A stretch of 64,000 nucleotides of DNA, from NCBI RefSeq assembly GCF_017311165.1, contig NZ_CP062973.1:992001-1056000 (forward strand). The letters are read 5' to 3'. The notes under the pieces are model-generated. The model did no database searches. It was given only the letters and a program-made list of their open reading frames with translations, and had not been told where the DNA came from. Below, one piece after another: positions 35,105 through 44,663 of this stretch; positions within the stretch are counted from its first letter, which is position 1, and each line of letters begins with the position of its first letter. The position numbers were made by a program, and so were the translations under genes. This stretch comes from Psychroflexus sp. ALD_RP9. Lineage in GTDB: Bacteria; Bacteroidota; Bacteroidia; Flavobacteriales; Flavobacteriaceae.

Positions 35105-36233
35105 ATTACCAAAGGCGTTACAGTTAAAACTAGATCAGCGCCTGCGGAATGAGAGTCTTCGTGAACTCAAAACCACGCTCCCATCATTAACCGATTTTGC
35201 TTCGAATGACTATTTAGGTCTGAGTCAACTTACTTCGGTTGAAGTCACTGCAAAACAAATTCTAAAACAGTATCCAATTGATGCTAAACCTGGTTCACGA
35301 TTACTCACCGGAAACTCTCAATTACACAATAACTGTGAAGATTATTTAGCGCATTTTTATCAAGCAGAATCGGCCTTATTATTCAATTCAGGTTATACCG
35401 CTAACTTAGGTTTAATTTCAGCGATAGGTTTACGACAAAGCTTAGTTTTGTTTGATGAACTTGTGCATGCTTCTATTCGTGATGGCATCAGTTTAGCACA
35501 AGCCAAGAGCTATAAATTTAAACATAATAACCTAGATGACTTAGAACGAAAGTTACAACAATATGCCCATCAATTTAACAGTATTTATGTAATTACGGAA
35601 ACTGTATTTTCTATGGATGGCGACCAAGCACCTGTTGAAGAAATCAATGCGCTTTGTAAGCAATTTAATGCTCACTTTATTCTTGATGAAGCTCATGCCA
35701 TTGGTGTATTAGGCAAACAAGGTTTGTCGTTTCAAAACATTAATTGTTTAGCACGTGTAATAACTTTTGGAAAAAGTTTTGCGCAACACGGCGCTGTTAT
35801 TTTAGGGAGCGAAGCTTTAAAATCTTACCTTATTAACTTCAGTCGGAGTTTAATTTACACCACGGCTATTTCAACACAGCAAACCGCCTTAATTTGGGCC
35901 GCTCATCAAGAATTTAAAAAAAATCTTAGCTTAGTACATCAGCTTCAAACTAATATTGCTTTATTTTTAGAGCAAGTACAACAGCTTCAGCTAGAAGATT
36001 ATTTCATTATAAGTCAATCAGCTATTCAATCCTGCATCATTTCAGGAAATTCAGCATGTAAAAGCATCGCCGAGGCACTTCAAAAAGAACAATTTGATGT
36101 GCGCGCTATTTTATCACCAACAGTTCCTAAAGGAAAAGAACGGCTTCGCTTTTGCCTTCATGCCGATAATTCACCCCAAGAAATTAAGCGAGTTTTAGCA
36201 CTTTTAAAAGTAAAACTAGCCTCAATTTCATAA
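35097..36233 (+). CDS. bioF: 8-amino-7-oxononanoate synthase-like enzyme
   Basis: This PLP enzyme of the alpha-oxoamine synthase family (378 residues) condenses pimeloyl-thioester with alanine in biotin synthesis. Seen: ASNDYLGLSQL (about 26), GSRLLTGNSQLH (about 60), the substrate-binding VLFDELVHASIRDG (about 118), FILDEAHAIGVLG (about 198) with the PLP Asp, and the Schiff-base Lys in TFGKSFAQHGA (about 220). KBL-type and SPT-type relatives are alternatives. The chosen ATG lies in the last 8 bp of mrpG; the longer form upstream reads through mrpG in another frame. No other bio genes are nearby. Confidence 0.85.
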   Translation: MPKLPKALQLKLDQRLRNESLRELKTTLPSLTDFASNDYLGLSQLTSVEVTAKQILKQYPIDAKPGSRLLTGNSQLHNNCEDYLAHFYQAESALLFNSGYTANLGLISAIGLRQSLVLFDELVHASIRDGISLAQAKSYKFKHNNLDDLERKLQQYAHQFNSIYVITETVFSMDGDQAPVEEINALCKQFNAHFILDEAHAIGVLGKQGLSFQNINCLARVITFGKSFAQHGAVILGSEALKSYLINFSRSLIYTTAISTQQTALIWAAHQEFKKNLSLVHQLQTNIALFLEQVQQLQLEDYFIISQSAIQSCIISGNSACKSIAEALQKEQFDVRAILSPTVPKGKERLRFCLHADNSPQEIKRVLALLKVKLASIS

Positions 36234-36257
36234 CTTTGAAAGCCTTAAAATGACGCT

Positions 36258-37019
36258 ATGAAAATTATTTCTTATAATGTAAATGGCATACGTGCTGCCT
36301 TAAAAAAAGATTTACTCGGATGGTTAGCTGCCACTGATGCAGATGTGGTTTGTTTTCAAGAAACCAAAGCCCAACCCGAACAAATTGATAATCAGCTTTT
36401 TTATGACTTAGGCTACCAGTATTGCTATTGGTTTTCGGCTGAAAAGAAAGGTTACAGCAGTGTTGGTATTATTTCGAAACACGAACCAAAACATGTAGAA
36501 TACGGAACAGGTATTGATTATATGGATCGTGAAGGCCGTAATTTACGGGTTGATTTCGATGGGCTTTCAATCATGAGTTTATATTTACCATCAGGTACCA
36601 ATGATGCTCGTCTTGAGTTTAAGCTGCAATATATGGCCGATTTTAAAACTTATGTAAACCATCTTAAAAAAGAACACCCAAACCTGGTAATTTGTGGCGA
36701 TTATAATATTTGTCATGAACCGATTGATATTCATGACCCGGTTAGACTTAAAAATGTGTCAGGCTTTTTACCTGTAGAGCGCGAATGGCTTAGCAACTTT
36801 CTAGAGTTAGGCCTTATTGACTCGTTTAGACATTTGCATCCCGACAAAGAACAATATTCTTGGTGGAGTTATCGTGCTAATGCTCGTGAACGTAATAAAG
36901 GATGGCGATTAGACTATCTACTTATTACACAAGATTTAAAACCGCGATTAAAACGGGCATTAATTTTGCAGGAGGCAAAACATAGTGACCATTGTCCCGT
37001 TTTATTAGAACTAGATTAA
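36258..37019 (+). CDS. xth: Exodeoxyribonuclease III
   Basis: EEP-fold AP endonuclease, 253 residues. Conserved blocks are SYNVNGIRAALK (residues 4-15), CFQETKAQ (about 35) with the metal-binding Glu, the Asp-Asn pair in CGDYNICHEP (about 147), and HSDHCPVLLEL at the end with the catalytic Asp-His. It repairs abasic sites and 3' blocked ends. The gene follows bioF after 24 bp; no terminator is seen between them. Confidence 0.94.
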   Translation: MKIISYNVNGIRAALKKDLLGWLAATDADVVCFQETKAQPEQIDNQLFYDLGYQYCYWFSAEKKGYSSVGIISKHEPKHVEYGTGIDYMDREGRNLRVDFDGLSIMSLYLPSGTNDARLEFKLQYMADFKTYVNHLKKEHPNLVICGDYNICHEPIDIHDPVRLKNVSGFLPVEREWLSNFLELGLIDSFRHLHPDKEQYSWWSYRANARERNKGWRLDYLLITQDLKPRLKRALILQEAKHSDHCPVLLELD

Positions 37020-37034
37020 TTTATTTTATAAGAT

Positions 37035-37991
37035 ATGAAAAAGATATTTCTTTTAAGCTTGATTTCAATCAGCTTAACCGCTTGCGTGAGTCAGAAAAAA
37101 TTTGATGCACTTACCCGCCAATTTGAAGATTTACAAGCTGACTTCAATCATCAATCTGATGCATTAAACGACTGCCAAAACTCATTAGAAGCTATAAAAA
37201 CTGAACGGCAAGAATTAGCTTCTCAGGTTGAAGCACTCGAAAAAGATAAAAAAGAAGTTGAAAAAGAGTTAGCAAAAAAACAAGACGAATACAATCAACT
37301 TTCACAATCTTACAATGCACTTGAAGCCAACAGCAGTAAAGTTTTAGCTGAAAATGCACAACAAAACAGAGCACTCTTAAAAGAGTTAGAAGCTAAAAAG
37401 ACGGCACTGGCAGAAGAACAAAAACGCTTAGAGCAATTACAACAAGATTTAGATTACAGAGCCAAAAGAATAGACGAATTAGAACGAATGATTGTTGCTA
37501 ATGAAGAAAAAATGAAAGCACTAAAAGACAAATTATCTAGTGCACTCATTAATTTTGAAGACCGCGGTTTAAGCGTAGAACAACGCGACGGTAAAGTTTA
37601 TGTTTCTATGGAAAATAAGCTCTTATTTAAATCTGGAAGTTGGACGGTTGGTGCTGAAGGCCAAGCTGCTGTTCAAGAACTCGGTAAGGTTTTAGCCGAT
37701 AATACAGATATTGCTGTTTTAATTGAAGGCCATACAGATAATGTACCTTACAATGGTAGCGGACAGTTAAAAGACAACTGGGATTTATCGACCAAACGTG
37801 CTACTGAAGTTTTAAAACTACTTTTACAAAATGAAAATATTGAGCCAGAACGCTTAACTGCAGCCGGACGTGGAAAATATGCACCTGTTGCGCCAAATAC
37901 AACCCAATCTGGTAAAGCTAAAAATCGCCGTATTGAAGTTGTGCTCACACCACAATTAGACGAAATTTCGCAATTACTAAAGCAAGATTAA
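37035..37991 (+). CDS. OmpA-like peptidoglycan-binding lipoprotein
   Basis: The lipobox is ISLTACVSQ, with the lipidated Cys at residue 17. A long coiled coil rich in Glu, Lys and Gln occupies about residues 25-165. The OmpA C-terminal domain (about 185-315) has LIEGHTDNVPYNG, with the conserved Asp, and LSTKRATEVLKLL, ending in an Arg-rich NRRIEVVLTP block that binds diaminopimelate. The protein links the outer membrane to peptidoglycan. It lies between xth and the thioredoxin-domain gene with 1 bp to the next start. Confidence 0.92.
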   Translation: MKKIFLLSLISISLTACVSQKKFDALTRQFEDLQADFNHQSDALNDCQNSLEAIKTERQELASQVEALEKDKKEVEKELAKKQDEYNQLSQSYNALEANSSKVLAENAQQNRALLKELEAKKTALAEEQKRLEQLQQDLDYRAKRIDELERMIVANEEKMKALKDKLSSALINFEDRGLSVEQRDGKVYVSMENKLLFKSGSWTVGAEGQAAVQELGKVLADNTDIAVLIEGHTDNVPYNGSGQLKDNWDLSTKRATEVLKLLLQNENIEPERLTAAGRGKYAPVAPNTTQSGKAKNRRIEVVLTPQLDEISQLLKQD

Positions 37992-37992
37992 A

Positions 37993-40005
37993 TTGAATTT
38001 ACTACACAAAGCCTCAAGTCCGTATTTATTACAACATCGAGACAATCCAGTACATTGGCGTGAATGGAATGCTGAAAGTTTGGCTTTAGCTAAAAAAGAA
38101 AATAAACCATTACTAATAAGTATTGGTTATGCCGCCTGCCATTGGTGCCATGTTATGGCTCACGAATCTTTTGAAGACCAAAAGGTAGCTGAAGTCATGA
38201 ATGCTCACTTTATTTGTATTAAAGTTGATCGTGAGGAACGACCTGATGTTGACCAAATTTACATGGATGCGGCACAAATCTTAACTGGCCGTGGCGGCTG
38301 GCCTCTTAATGCTTTTGCATTTCCAGATGGCAAACCCTTTTATGCAGCCACCTATTTTCCTAAAGATAATTGGTTAAAAGTGCTTAAAAATGTAGCAAAA
38401 GCTTATGATACCCAACAAGAACAGCTTAAAGACACAGCTTTAAAGTTAACACGTGGAATTCAAGATATTGATCGCTTAGATTTTACTGAAAATAATCAAG
38501 CCATCAATTTTAGTACCACCGATTATCAAGACTTGTTGGGCAGTTGGCAGCGCTTTTTTGACTCTAAGCATGGTGGCTTTAAAGGCGCGCCTAAATTTGC
38601 CATGCCCAGCAGCTGGCAGTTTTTATTACAATACCACAAGCTTACTGAAAATAAAGAAGCCTTAGAACAATGCCTGAACTTACTTGACCATATGATTGCT
38701 GGCGGTATTTATGATCAAATTCACGGTGGCTTTGCGCGCTACTCTGTCGATGAACGCTGGTTTGCCCCGCATTTTGAAAAAATGCTATACGATAATGCGC
38801 AAATGATTAGTTTACTAGCTAATGCTTATAAAATTACCCAAAAGCCAAGTTATAAAACAGCCATTGAACAAAGCCTTGACTTTGTTAACAATTGGCTGAG
38901 CGATAAAAATGGTGGATTTTATTCGGCGGTTGATGCTGATTCTGAAGGTCGTGAAGGTGCGTTTTATACATATAGCTATCATGAGTTAGAAGAAGCATTA
39001 ACTTCAAATGAGTTTGAAATAGCAAAAAGCTACTTCAATTTAAAGCAAAAAGGCAACTGGGAAGAAGGACAAAATATTATCTATACCGCTCAATCAATTT
39101 CAAAACTAGCCGAAGCGTTTAACTTAACTGAAGGCGAATTTGTGGAAAAATTGAATCTTATTCGTTCCAAAATCAAAACATTAAGCGATTCTAAACCACG
39201 GCCTGAAATTGATACAAAGATTTTATGCAGCTGGAATGCCATGATGCTCAAAGCTTATGTTGATGCTTACCAAGCTTTAGGGCTTCAAACTTATCTTGAT
39301 AAAGCAAAAGCTAATGCTGCTTTTATTCAGAAAGAACTTTTAAGTGAAAACCAGCAGTTGTTCAGAAATTATAAAGATGGACAATCTAGTATCACCGGAT
39401 TTTTAGAGGATTATGCGTGGTTAAGTTTGGCTTTAATTAGTCTATACGAAGCCACTTTAACTGTAAGCTATTTAGAGCTAGCTAAAAAATTAATTGATAA
39501 AAGCATTGCTGATTTTTACGATGCGGATTTAGGTTTATTTTACTACACTTCAACCGAAGCCGAAGCGCTAATTGCGCGTAAAATTGAAGTTAATGACAAT
39601 GTTATTCCATCTTCTAATTCGGTGATGTTGCAGGCTTTATTCAAACTACACAAATTCTATAATGCCAACAGTTACAAGCGTATTGTTCAAAAAATGTTAG
39701 CTAAAGTCTCACCAAAACTTCATAAATCTGGCCCGTATTTGGCTCATTGGGCCATTGTTGTGGGTTACTTAACACATCCTTTTGCTGAAGTGGTGACCTG
39801 CGGAAGTGATTATGCTCAAAAGCATAAACTTTTACTACAGCATTATAATCCTAATGCCATCTTTTTAGGCGGTACAACTGAAGACTTAGCGCTGATGAAG
39901 GGCAAGACCGATTATAATCAAATTTTTGTTTGTGTTGACCAAAGTTGTCAGCAGCCAGCAAACACAGTTGAAGAAGCTTTAAAACAGTTAAAGGCGCTTT
40001 ATTAA
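37993..40005 (+). CDS. Thioredoxin-fold/DUF255 protein (YyaL type), TTG start
   Basis: This 670-residue protein has an N-terminal thioredoxin-like domain with the motif AACHWCHVMAHESF (about residues 47-60) and a C-terminal (alpha/alpha)6-like glycosidase-type domain typical of YyaL/SSP411. The opening LHKASSPYLLQHRDNPVHW is the family signature. Its function in bacteria is not established. Start: TTG at 37993, 1 bp after the previous stop; no in-frame ATG precedes the signature. It is probably coupled to the OmpA-like gene. Confidence 0.9.
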   Translation: MNLLHKASSPYLLQHRDNPVHWREWNAESLALAKKENKPLLISIGYAACHWCHVMAHESFEDQKVAEVMNAHFICIKVDREERPDVDQIYMDAAQILTGRGGWPLNAFAFPDGKPFYAATYFPKDNWLKVLKNVAKAYDTQQEQLKDTALKLTRGIQDIDRLDFTENNQAINFSTTDYQDLLGSWQRFFDSKHGGFKGAPKFAMPSSWQFLLQYHKLTENKEALEQCLNLLDHMIAGGIYDQIHGGFARYSVDERWFAPHFEKMLYDNAQMISLLANAYKITQKPSYKTAIEQSLDFVNNWLSDKNGGFYSAVDADSEGREGAFYTYSYHELEEALTSNEFEIAKSYFNLKQKGNWEEGQNIIYTAQSISKLAEAFNLTEGEFVEKLNLIRSKIKTLSDSKPRPEIDTKILCSWNAMMLKAYVDAYQALGLQTYLDKAKANAAFIQKELLSENQQLFRNYKDGQSSITGFLEDYAWLSLALISLYEATLTVSYLELAKKLIDKSIADFYDADLGLFYYTSTEAEALIARKIEVNDNVIPSSNSVMLQALFKLHKFYNANSYKRIVQKMLAKVSPKLHKSGPYLAHWAIVVGYLTHPFAEVVTCGSDYAQKHKLLLQHYNPNAIFLGGTTEDLALMKGKTDYNQIFVCVDQSCQQPANTVEEALKQLKALY

Positions 40006-40034
40006 AAAATGATACAATCAAGTATTTGAGGAAA

Positions 40035-40054
40035 CAGCTTTATGAGTAAAGCTG
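40035..40054. terminator. Hairpin between convergent genes, weak terminator candidate
   Basis: CAGCTTTA (40035-40042) and its complement (40047-40054) enclose the loop TGAG. It lies between the YyaL-type gene and dgt. There is no strong T-run, so termination is uncertain. Confidence 0.4.
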
Positions 40055-40057
40055 AGA

Positions 40058-41404
40058 CTAAAGCGCCATACCTGTAAGCTTTTTATAAGTACGTAAGGCT
40101 TCACTATCAGTCATAGCAGCGATATGAGAGCTAATATCTATCAACCAATCTTCGGTAGGTGATTGCTCAACATTAAAATGAGGCAGAAAGTTGGCTAAAA
40201 TTAAACGGTCGATTGATGTTGATTGGCCATTGAGTTGATGCTCTACGGCAGTGGTGAATTGGTGTAGTAAACTTGTTAAGACTTTATAGCCTACAATTTC
40301 TTTATCCATGACCTCTTGGCTGCGGTAAACATTTTTAATACTGATATTTATAATATCTTTAATTTGGGCCTTATAACGCGACTGTGACAATAAGTCTACA
40401 TGAAAGTCTCCATTTAAAATAGCGGTTTCATTCGCCATGAATATGTCGACTGTTTCTCGAATTAATGTCCCAATGGCTAGGGAACGCAAATAAGCCACCC
40501 GATTTTTAGTGGTGTTGAGTTTGGCGTATTTATCGACATCAATTTTATGATTAATAAGCTTGGATAGGTATTCTAAGGCGTAATCTTCTGGGATTAAACC
40601 GAGATTAATCCCATCTTCAAAATCGATAATGGTATAACAAATATCATCGGCAGCTTCAACTAGAAACGCTAAAGGATGACGTGCATAACTTTGGCCATGT
40701 TCGTGGGTTGAGATTGGTAATCCGACGTCTCTAGCTACCTCATCAAAAAATTCAGCTTGCTGGGAAAAGTAACCGTATTTTTTATGGGCGATTTGATTGG
40801 TCGGTTTGTGAGGTAAAGATGCCTTAGGGTATTTCGTAAAACTAGCTAAGGTTGCATAAGACAAGCGTAAACCGCCTACAGAGCCATCGCGTGTTTCGGT
40901 GAGTAATTTGAAGCCGTTGGCATTGCCTTCAAAATGGGTGAGGTCTTGATACGCAAGTTTTGAGATTTGAGATTGAAAGCGTTGGCCTGGGCCAGTTTTA
41001 AAGTAATCGCTCATAGCATTTTCACCAGAATGCCCAAAAGGTGGATTGCCAATGTCATGAGCAATGGCTGCCGCGGCAACAATGGCACCAAAATCGTTAA
41101 AATGAAAGCCGTGTGTGGCTGCTAAATAAGGGTATTTTTTTAAGATGGCCTTGCCCACATTTCGGCCTAAAGAGCGCCCAACGACGGAGACTTCTAGGCT
41201 GTGTGTTAATCGGGTATGTACAAAATCGGTTTCGGATAGCGGAATCACTTGGGTTTTATCTTGTAAGCTTCTGAAAGCTGATGAAAACACAATACGGTCG
41301 TAGTCGACTTCGAAGCCTAAGCGTGTATCGTCTTGTTCTTTACGGATGCGTTTATGCTTGTCGCCAAAACGCTTGAGTGATAAAAGTTGTTCCCAGTTTG
41401 CCAT
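40058..41404 (-). CDS. dgt: dGTP triphosphohydrolase-like protein
   Basis: HD-domain dNTPase that splits dGTP to deoxyguanosine and triphosphate. Seen: RLTHSLEVSVVGRSLG (about 60), with the first His, then AAAIAHDIGNPPFGHSGE (about 105) with the HD pair. The length of 448 residues is typical of the Dgt type 1-like branch. I chose the ATG at 41404 (MANWEQLLSLKRFG) because relatives start with the NWEQLL block; a start seven codons earlier is possible. With nrdAB and dCMP deaminase it adds to the dNTP-pool genes in the window. Confidence 0.92.
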   Translation of the reverse strand: MANWEQLLSLKRFGDKHKRIRKEQDDTRLGFEVDYDRIVFSSAFRSLQDKTQVIPLSETDFVHTRLTHSLEVSVVGRSLGRNVGKAILKKYPYLAATHGFHFNDFGAIVAAAAIAHDIGNPPFGHSGENAMSDYFKTGPGQRFQSQISKLAYQDLTHFEGNANGFKLLTETRDGSVGGLRLSYATLASFTKYPKASLPHKPTNQIAHKKYGYFSQQAEFFDEVARDVGLPISTHEHGQSYARHPLAFLVEAADDICYTIIDFEDGINLGLIPEDYALEYLSKLINHKIDVDKYAKLNTTKNRVAYLRSLAIGTLIRETVDIFMANETAILNGDFHVDLLSQSRYKAQIKDIINISIKNVYRSQEVMDKEIVGYKVLTSLLHQFTTAVEHQLNGQSTSIDRLILANFLPHFNVEQSPTEDWLIDISSHIAAMTDSEALRTYKKLTGMAL

Positions 41405-41657
41405 GCGGAAAATAATTTGATTCAAAAATACGGTATTGTGGCGTGATTGGGCTCAAACATTTTAAAAATCCTTTTTGTGAAATTCCTGCTCTAATTGAAA
41501 ACTAAATTGTGTTGTTGGTGAAGGTGGTTGTTTCAGGGTTTTAAAAGAATTAATGTCTATGAAATGTCTTCCTAGGGAATACCACTATTTTTCATTGAGT
41601 CAAGATCGTACGAAGACATATACCTGTAAATTCATAACGCAATAAACCAAACAACAA

Positions 41658-42164
41658 TTAAATCTCTGTGATTCTACTTTTTAGTAAAGTCATTTCATAA
41701 CAGGGCACAAAAGTTTTCTCTAAGTCAGATTTAAAAATGATAAAAATATTGTAACGCTTGTAGGTCTTTTTTCTGCCCTTTTGCAAATACTCATAATAAT
41801 AAGAATAATGTTTGCTAAAAAATTGTGATACTTCCTTGTTATTATAGTTGTTGAGTTTAATCATAAAAGGCTTAATATCTTCAAGATTTCCTTTTCTTTC
41901 TAGTTCTGATACCATTTCTTTTGGTAATAGATATCTGAAGTTATTTTGAAAATTATTGGGAGAATTTATATGTCTCAAACCCAAATTCCAATTCTTACTC
42001 TTGTTAACATGGTAATATTTGATTTTAACATTGGAATTTTCATTATGTTGAATTATCGTATCTGTTTGCCTATCAACCACTAAAAAAAGGCTTTTTGAAA
42101 TAGATTGCGAAAAAGCACATTTCACAAAGAATATAATTATAATAAGGGCTATATAGTTTTTCAT
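41658..42164 (-). CDS. Exported hypothetical protein (168 aa)
   Basis: I do not recognise this protein. The N-terminus (MKNYIALIIIIFFVKCAFSQ) is a signal peptide with likely cleavage after AFS. I chose the ATG at 42164 because an upstream start would place six polar residues before the signal. The mature part is basic and aromatic with clusters of Tyr and Lys (YYYEYLQKGRKKTYKRYN, about 120). It is the last of a row of small exported genes following the DUF6973 lipoprotein (44663 to 41658), so it may belong to that locus. Confidence 0.6.
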   Translation of the reverse strand: MKNYIALIIIIFFVKCAFSQSISKSLFLVVDRQTDTIIQHNENSNVKIKYYHVNKSKNWNLGLRHINSPNNFQNNFRYLLPKEMVSELERKGNLEDIKPFMIKLNNYNNKEVSQFFSKHYSYYYEYLQKGRKKTYKRYNIFIIFKSDLEKTFVPCYEMTLLKSRITEI

Positions 42165-42221
42165 ATTAGCTAGTTTAGGCAATTGTTAGTCGTCGTAAAA
42201 ATATATTGGTGTAAAGATTGG

Positions 42222-42572
42222 TTAATATTCAACAGAATTTAGTTTTTTGATATCCCAACATCCATCAAAATTTCTTAAACCTTCAAACTCAATGTAAACA
42301 TTTTCAAAAGGGATAAAAATGCCAACTTTGAAAAATTCTTTTTTAGATTTTATTTTCTTTAAAGTTTTGATTACTAAAACACCCGTATATTCTTTATCAG
42401 ATGTTAAGGGTAGATCTTTAAAGTTTTCACTAAAGTTATTTTTAAAAACTACTGGATCATCCACATAATGTAAAACTTCTTTATGGTTAAGAATTTTTGA
42501 AATCAATTCTTCTTTGTTATTATTTTGAAGTACAAGGTTTGCTATTAAAAATAAAGATAAGATTGATTTCAT
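42222..42572 (-). CDS. Small exported hypothetical protein (116 aa)
   Basis: Short signal peptide (residues 1-16, MKSILSLFLIANLVLQ). The mature part has a GVLVIKTLKKIKSKKEFF block and ends with NFDGCWDIKKL. No family is recognised. Its ATG is 2 bp after the stop codon of a truncated HExxH-containing reading frame (42575-42754), so it probably once followed a complete gene in an operon, as immunity or accessory genes do. The function is inferred only from position. Confidence 0.6.
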   Translation of the reverse strand: MKSILSLFLIANLVLQNNNKEELISKILNHKEVLHYVDDPVVFKNNFSENFKDLPLTSDKEYTGVLVIKTLKKIKSKKEFFKVGIFIPFENVYIEFEGLRNFDGCWDIKKLNSVEY

Positions 42573-42574
42573 GT

Positions 42575-42754
42575 CTAGTAATATTTATTTAAGATTAACC
42601 ATTGAGCTGAACCTGCATTTAAATCTTGACCATATGTATTAATTTCAAATATTGTACCTTCTTCACCAGGATAATCAATCCCATCTAGGTTATCCAAAAA
42701 ATGTACATATTCATGCATAATCCTTGCACCAAGTAAAAAAGCAAAAGCATTAGC
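42575..42754 (-). pseudogene. 3' remnant of an HExxH (metallopeptidase-like) gene
   Basis: Reading the minus strand gives 59 sense codons before TAG. The frame is closed upstream by an in-frame TAA at 42755-42757. The peptide includes ARIMHEYVHFLDNLDG, i.e. an H-E-Y-V-H zinc-binding motif preceded by a hydrophobic stretch, then GTIFEINTYGQDLNAGSAQW. This is what the end of a small zinc-peptidase-like or toxin domain looks like, without its 5' part. Translation from the internal ATG before HEYVH would give 47 residues at most, so it is probably a decayed gene. The call is my own reading, without homologue searches. Confidence 0.6.
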
Positions 42755-42775
42755 TTAGCTTGAATAAGACCGAAA

Positions 42776-43141
42776 TTAATTCATTTCATTTTTAGTTATT
42801 AATAAAGTATCTTTTTCAATTTTTAAGTTAAAATTGTAATTTTTGAATACAGCATTAGAATAGTACCCAAAACCCTTTTCTAATTTATTTCCACCTTGAA
42901 AAATTTCTAAAAAATAAGTGCCATCAACACCTTTTAGGTTCATATCTAATATTAGATGACGTTTTTCTTTCGAATCAATATGAGTCGTTCTATAGGTTTT
43001 GCTTTCTTTTTCAGTACCATAGGTTATTTTTAGGCTATCGATAATTGAATTAGTAGAATTATTTATTGAAATTTTAGTTTGTTTGTCACTTGTACAGGAT
43101 AAAAAACATAGCACAATCAAAAACATTAAATTAGGTTTCAT
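42776..43141 (-). CDS. Small lipoprotein downstream of the DUF6973 protein
   Basis: 121 residues with lipobox CFLSCTSD, Cys at residue 16. The mature part is rich in Ser, Thr, Lys and Asn and ends LLITKNEMN. No domain is recognised. It starts 1 bp after the stop of the DUF6973-like lipoprotein gene, so it is certainly co-transcribed and probably translationally coupled. By position it could be a cognate immunity-type or accessory protein. That is inference. Confidence 0.65.
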   Translation of the reverse strand: MKPNLMFLIVLCFLSCTSDKQTKISINNSTNSIIDSLKITYGTEKESKTYRTTHIDSKEKRHLILDMNLKGVDGTYFLEIFQGGNKLEKGFGYYSNAVFKNYNFNLKIEKDTLLITKNEMN

Positions 43142-43142
43142 T

Positions 43143-44663
43143 TTATTGATTTGTAGGAGTTAATTGAGTAGAAGGATTTATTCCGAAGTTTGGTGGAATA
43201 ACCGGACCTAATGGTGATAAATATCTAAGGTTACCATTTAGTAATTCTGTATAAACTGAATCGGAAAGATCTTGGTCTGAAGCAAAAAAACTCGCATTAT
43301 CACCAATTAAATGCCCAATATCATTGTTATGCAAATCCATCTGAACTTCTAAAATTAGATGCGCTGGAACTTCACTCTCGTGGGCTGTTGAAAATAATCT
43401 TGCAATTGTATCACCAGCATCGTTTGAATTCATTGCATTAAAAAAAGCATGCCTAAAAGCATCGGATTTATCATTTCTTGCACTATTTCCATATCTATTT
43501 TCGGTTTCTGTATGTGCGTCATCTACATTCGCTTTTATTATTAAAGCATGCAAAGGAAATAGTTTTATTAATAATTCTTCTTGTTCTGTTAAATCACCAA
43601 AACCTTCATCGTCTAAATTAAAAGTGAAATTATTTTCGATAAAACTTTCATTATTCCACCATCCAAATGGCAGGCCTTCATCAATTCCAGGATAATTAGT
43701 TAAATCATAATCATCCTCAGCATCGGGATTATTCAAAAGTATTTGAATAGCTTCTTTTACAAAAGCTAAAGCTTCTTGGCTGTAAAAGCCTTGGGAATCT
43801 TGTGAGTTATTAAGAAAAGTTTCAATAGCGCTTTTTTGGGATGGCGTTGCTTGACTAGCCCACCACCAACTATGAACTGCACTTAAATATTGTGTAGTTA
43901 ATTGAAAAATAGTTCTTATTTGTGGCGTGTTTGGTGTTGATACATTAGGATTGGTCACCATATTCCCGCCGCCTGAGCTAGAATCACCAGCGTCTATTGT
44001 ATTTATGTTGGGTGATGTACAAATTAATGAACAACTTTGATAGGTATAAGGTTGATCTTCGTCATCTAATGTACAGCTTTGACCAGGAGCATGTGCACCA
44101 CTTTCACACATTACATCAATTGTTGTACAATTATTTCGACATAATTTAGCCATCATATCATTTAGTGTTCCGTTTTCTAACTGTCTTACTATCATTTGAC
44201 TTTCGTCTTGTAATTCAAAATCTATACCATTTTCTATTTGCTCTAGTTGTTCAAGGCTAATATCATATTGAATAAGATACTCATCGTAAGTTTGTGTGCC
44301 AACATTGTAATGCAAAACCATATTTTCAAGCGGATAATCTGCCTGTGGATGAGAAATTTTTAAGGTAATTGTGTGAGTGTTAGCATGTGCTACATACAAC
44401 ACATCTTCTGTATTAACAAAAACACTATCTACATTATTGCTTTTCTTTTGAAAATGAGTTGAAAGTGTTCGAGAGACTTTAGATATTAAAGGTTTGACTT
44501 TAGCTTTTTGCGGTAATTGATCTAAACTAAAATATTGAGAAGTTATGTTTGGTTTGTGCTCAGTTAAAGACATCTCGTTTTGCTCACAACCTAATAAGGC
44601 AATGAGGAATGTACACATGATTAGATTAATCAGTTGCGACCGTTTGTTGCATGTTAAATTCAT
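43143..44663 (-). CDS. Large lipoprotein with C-terminal DUF6973-like domain
   Basis: 506 residues. Lipobox LIALLGCEQ (Cys about 26). The N-terminal region (30-170) is probably beta-rich; a Cys-rich patch follows (CRNNCTTIDVMCESG and CTLDDEDQPYTYQSC, about 170-215), then the linker IDAGDSSSGGG, which is also present in the protein at 45933-47438. The C-terminal domain has the DUF6973 features: NDKSDAFRHAFFNAMNS (about 398), a TAHESE block (about 427), and HNNDIGHLIGDN (about 450). DUF6973 occurs in polymorphic-toxin-type proteins; activity is unknown. The start is supported by an identical leader before the paralogous gene at exactly the same distance. Confidence 0.75.
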   Translation of the reverse strand: MNLTCNKRSQLINLIMCTFLIALLGCEQNEMSLTEHKPNITSQYFSLDQLPQKAKVKPLISKVSRTLSTHFQKKSNNVDSVFVNTEDVLYVAHANTHTITLKISHPQADYPLENMVLHYNVGTQTYDEYLIQYDISLEQLEQIENGIDFELQDESQMIVRQLENGTLNDMMAKLCRNNCTTIDVMCESGAHAPGQSCTLDDEDQPYTYQSCSLICTSPNINTIDAGDSSSGGGNMVTNPNVSTPNTPQIRTIFQLTTQYLSAVHSWWWASQATPSQKSAIETFLNNSQDSQGFYSQEALAFVKEAIQILLNNPDAEDDYDLTNYPGIDEGLPFGWWNNESFIENNFTFNLDDEGFGDLTEQEELLIKLFPLHALIIKANVDDAHTETENRYGNSARNDKSDAFRHAFFNAMNSNDAGDTIARLFSTAHESEVPAHLILEVQMDLHNNDIGHLIGDNASFFASDQDLSDSVYTELLNGNLRYLSPLGPVIPPNFGINPSTQLTPTNQ

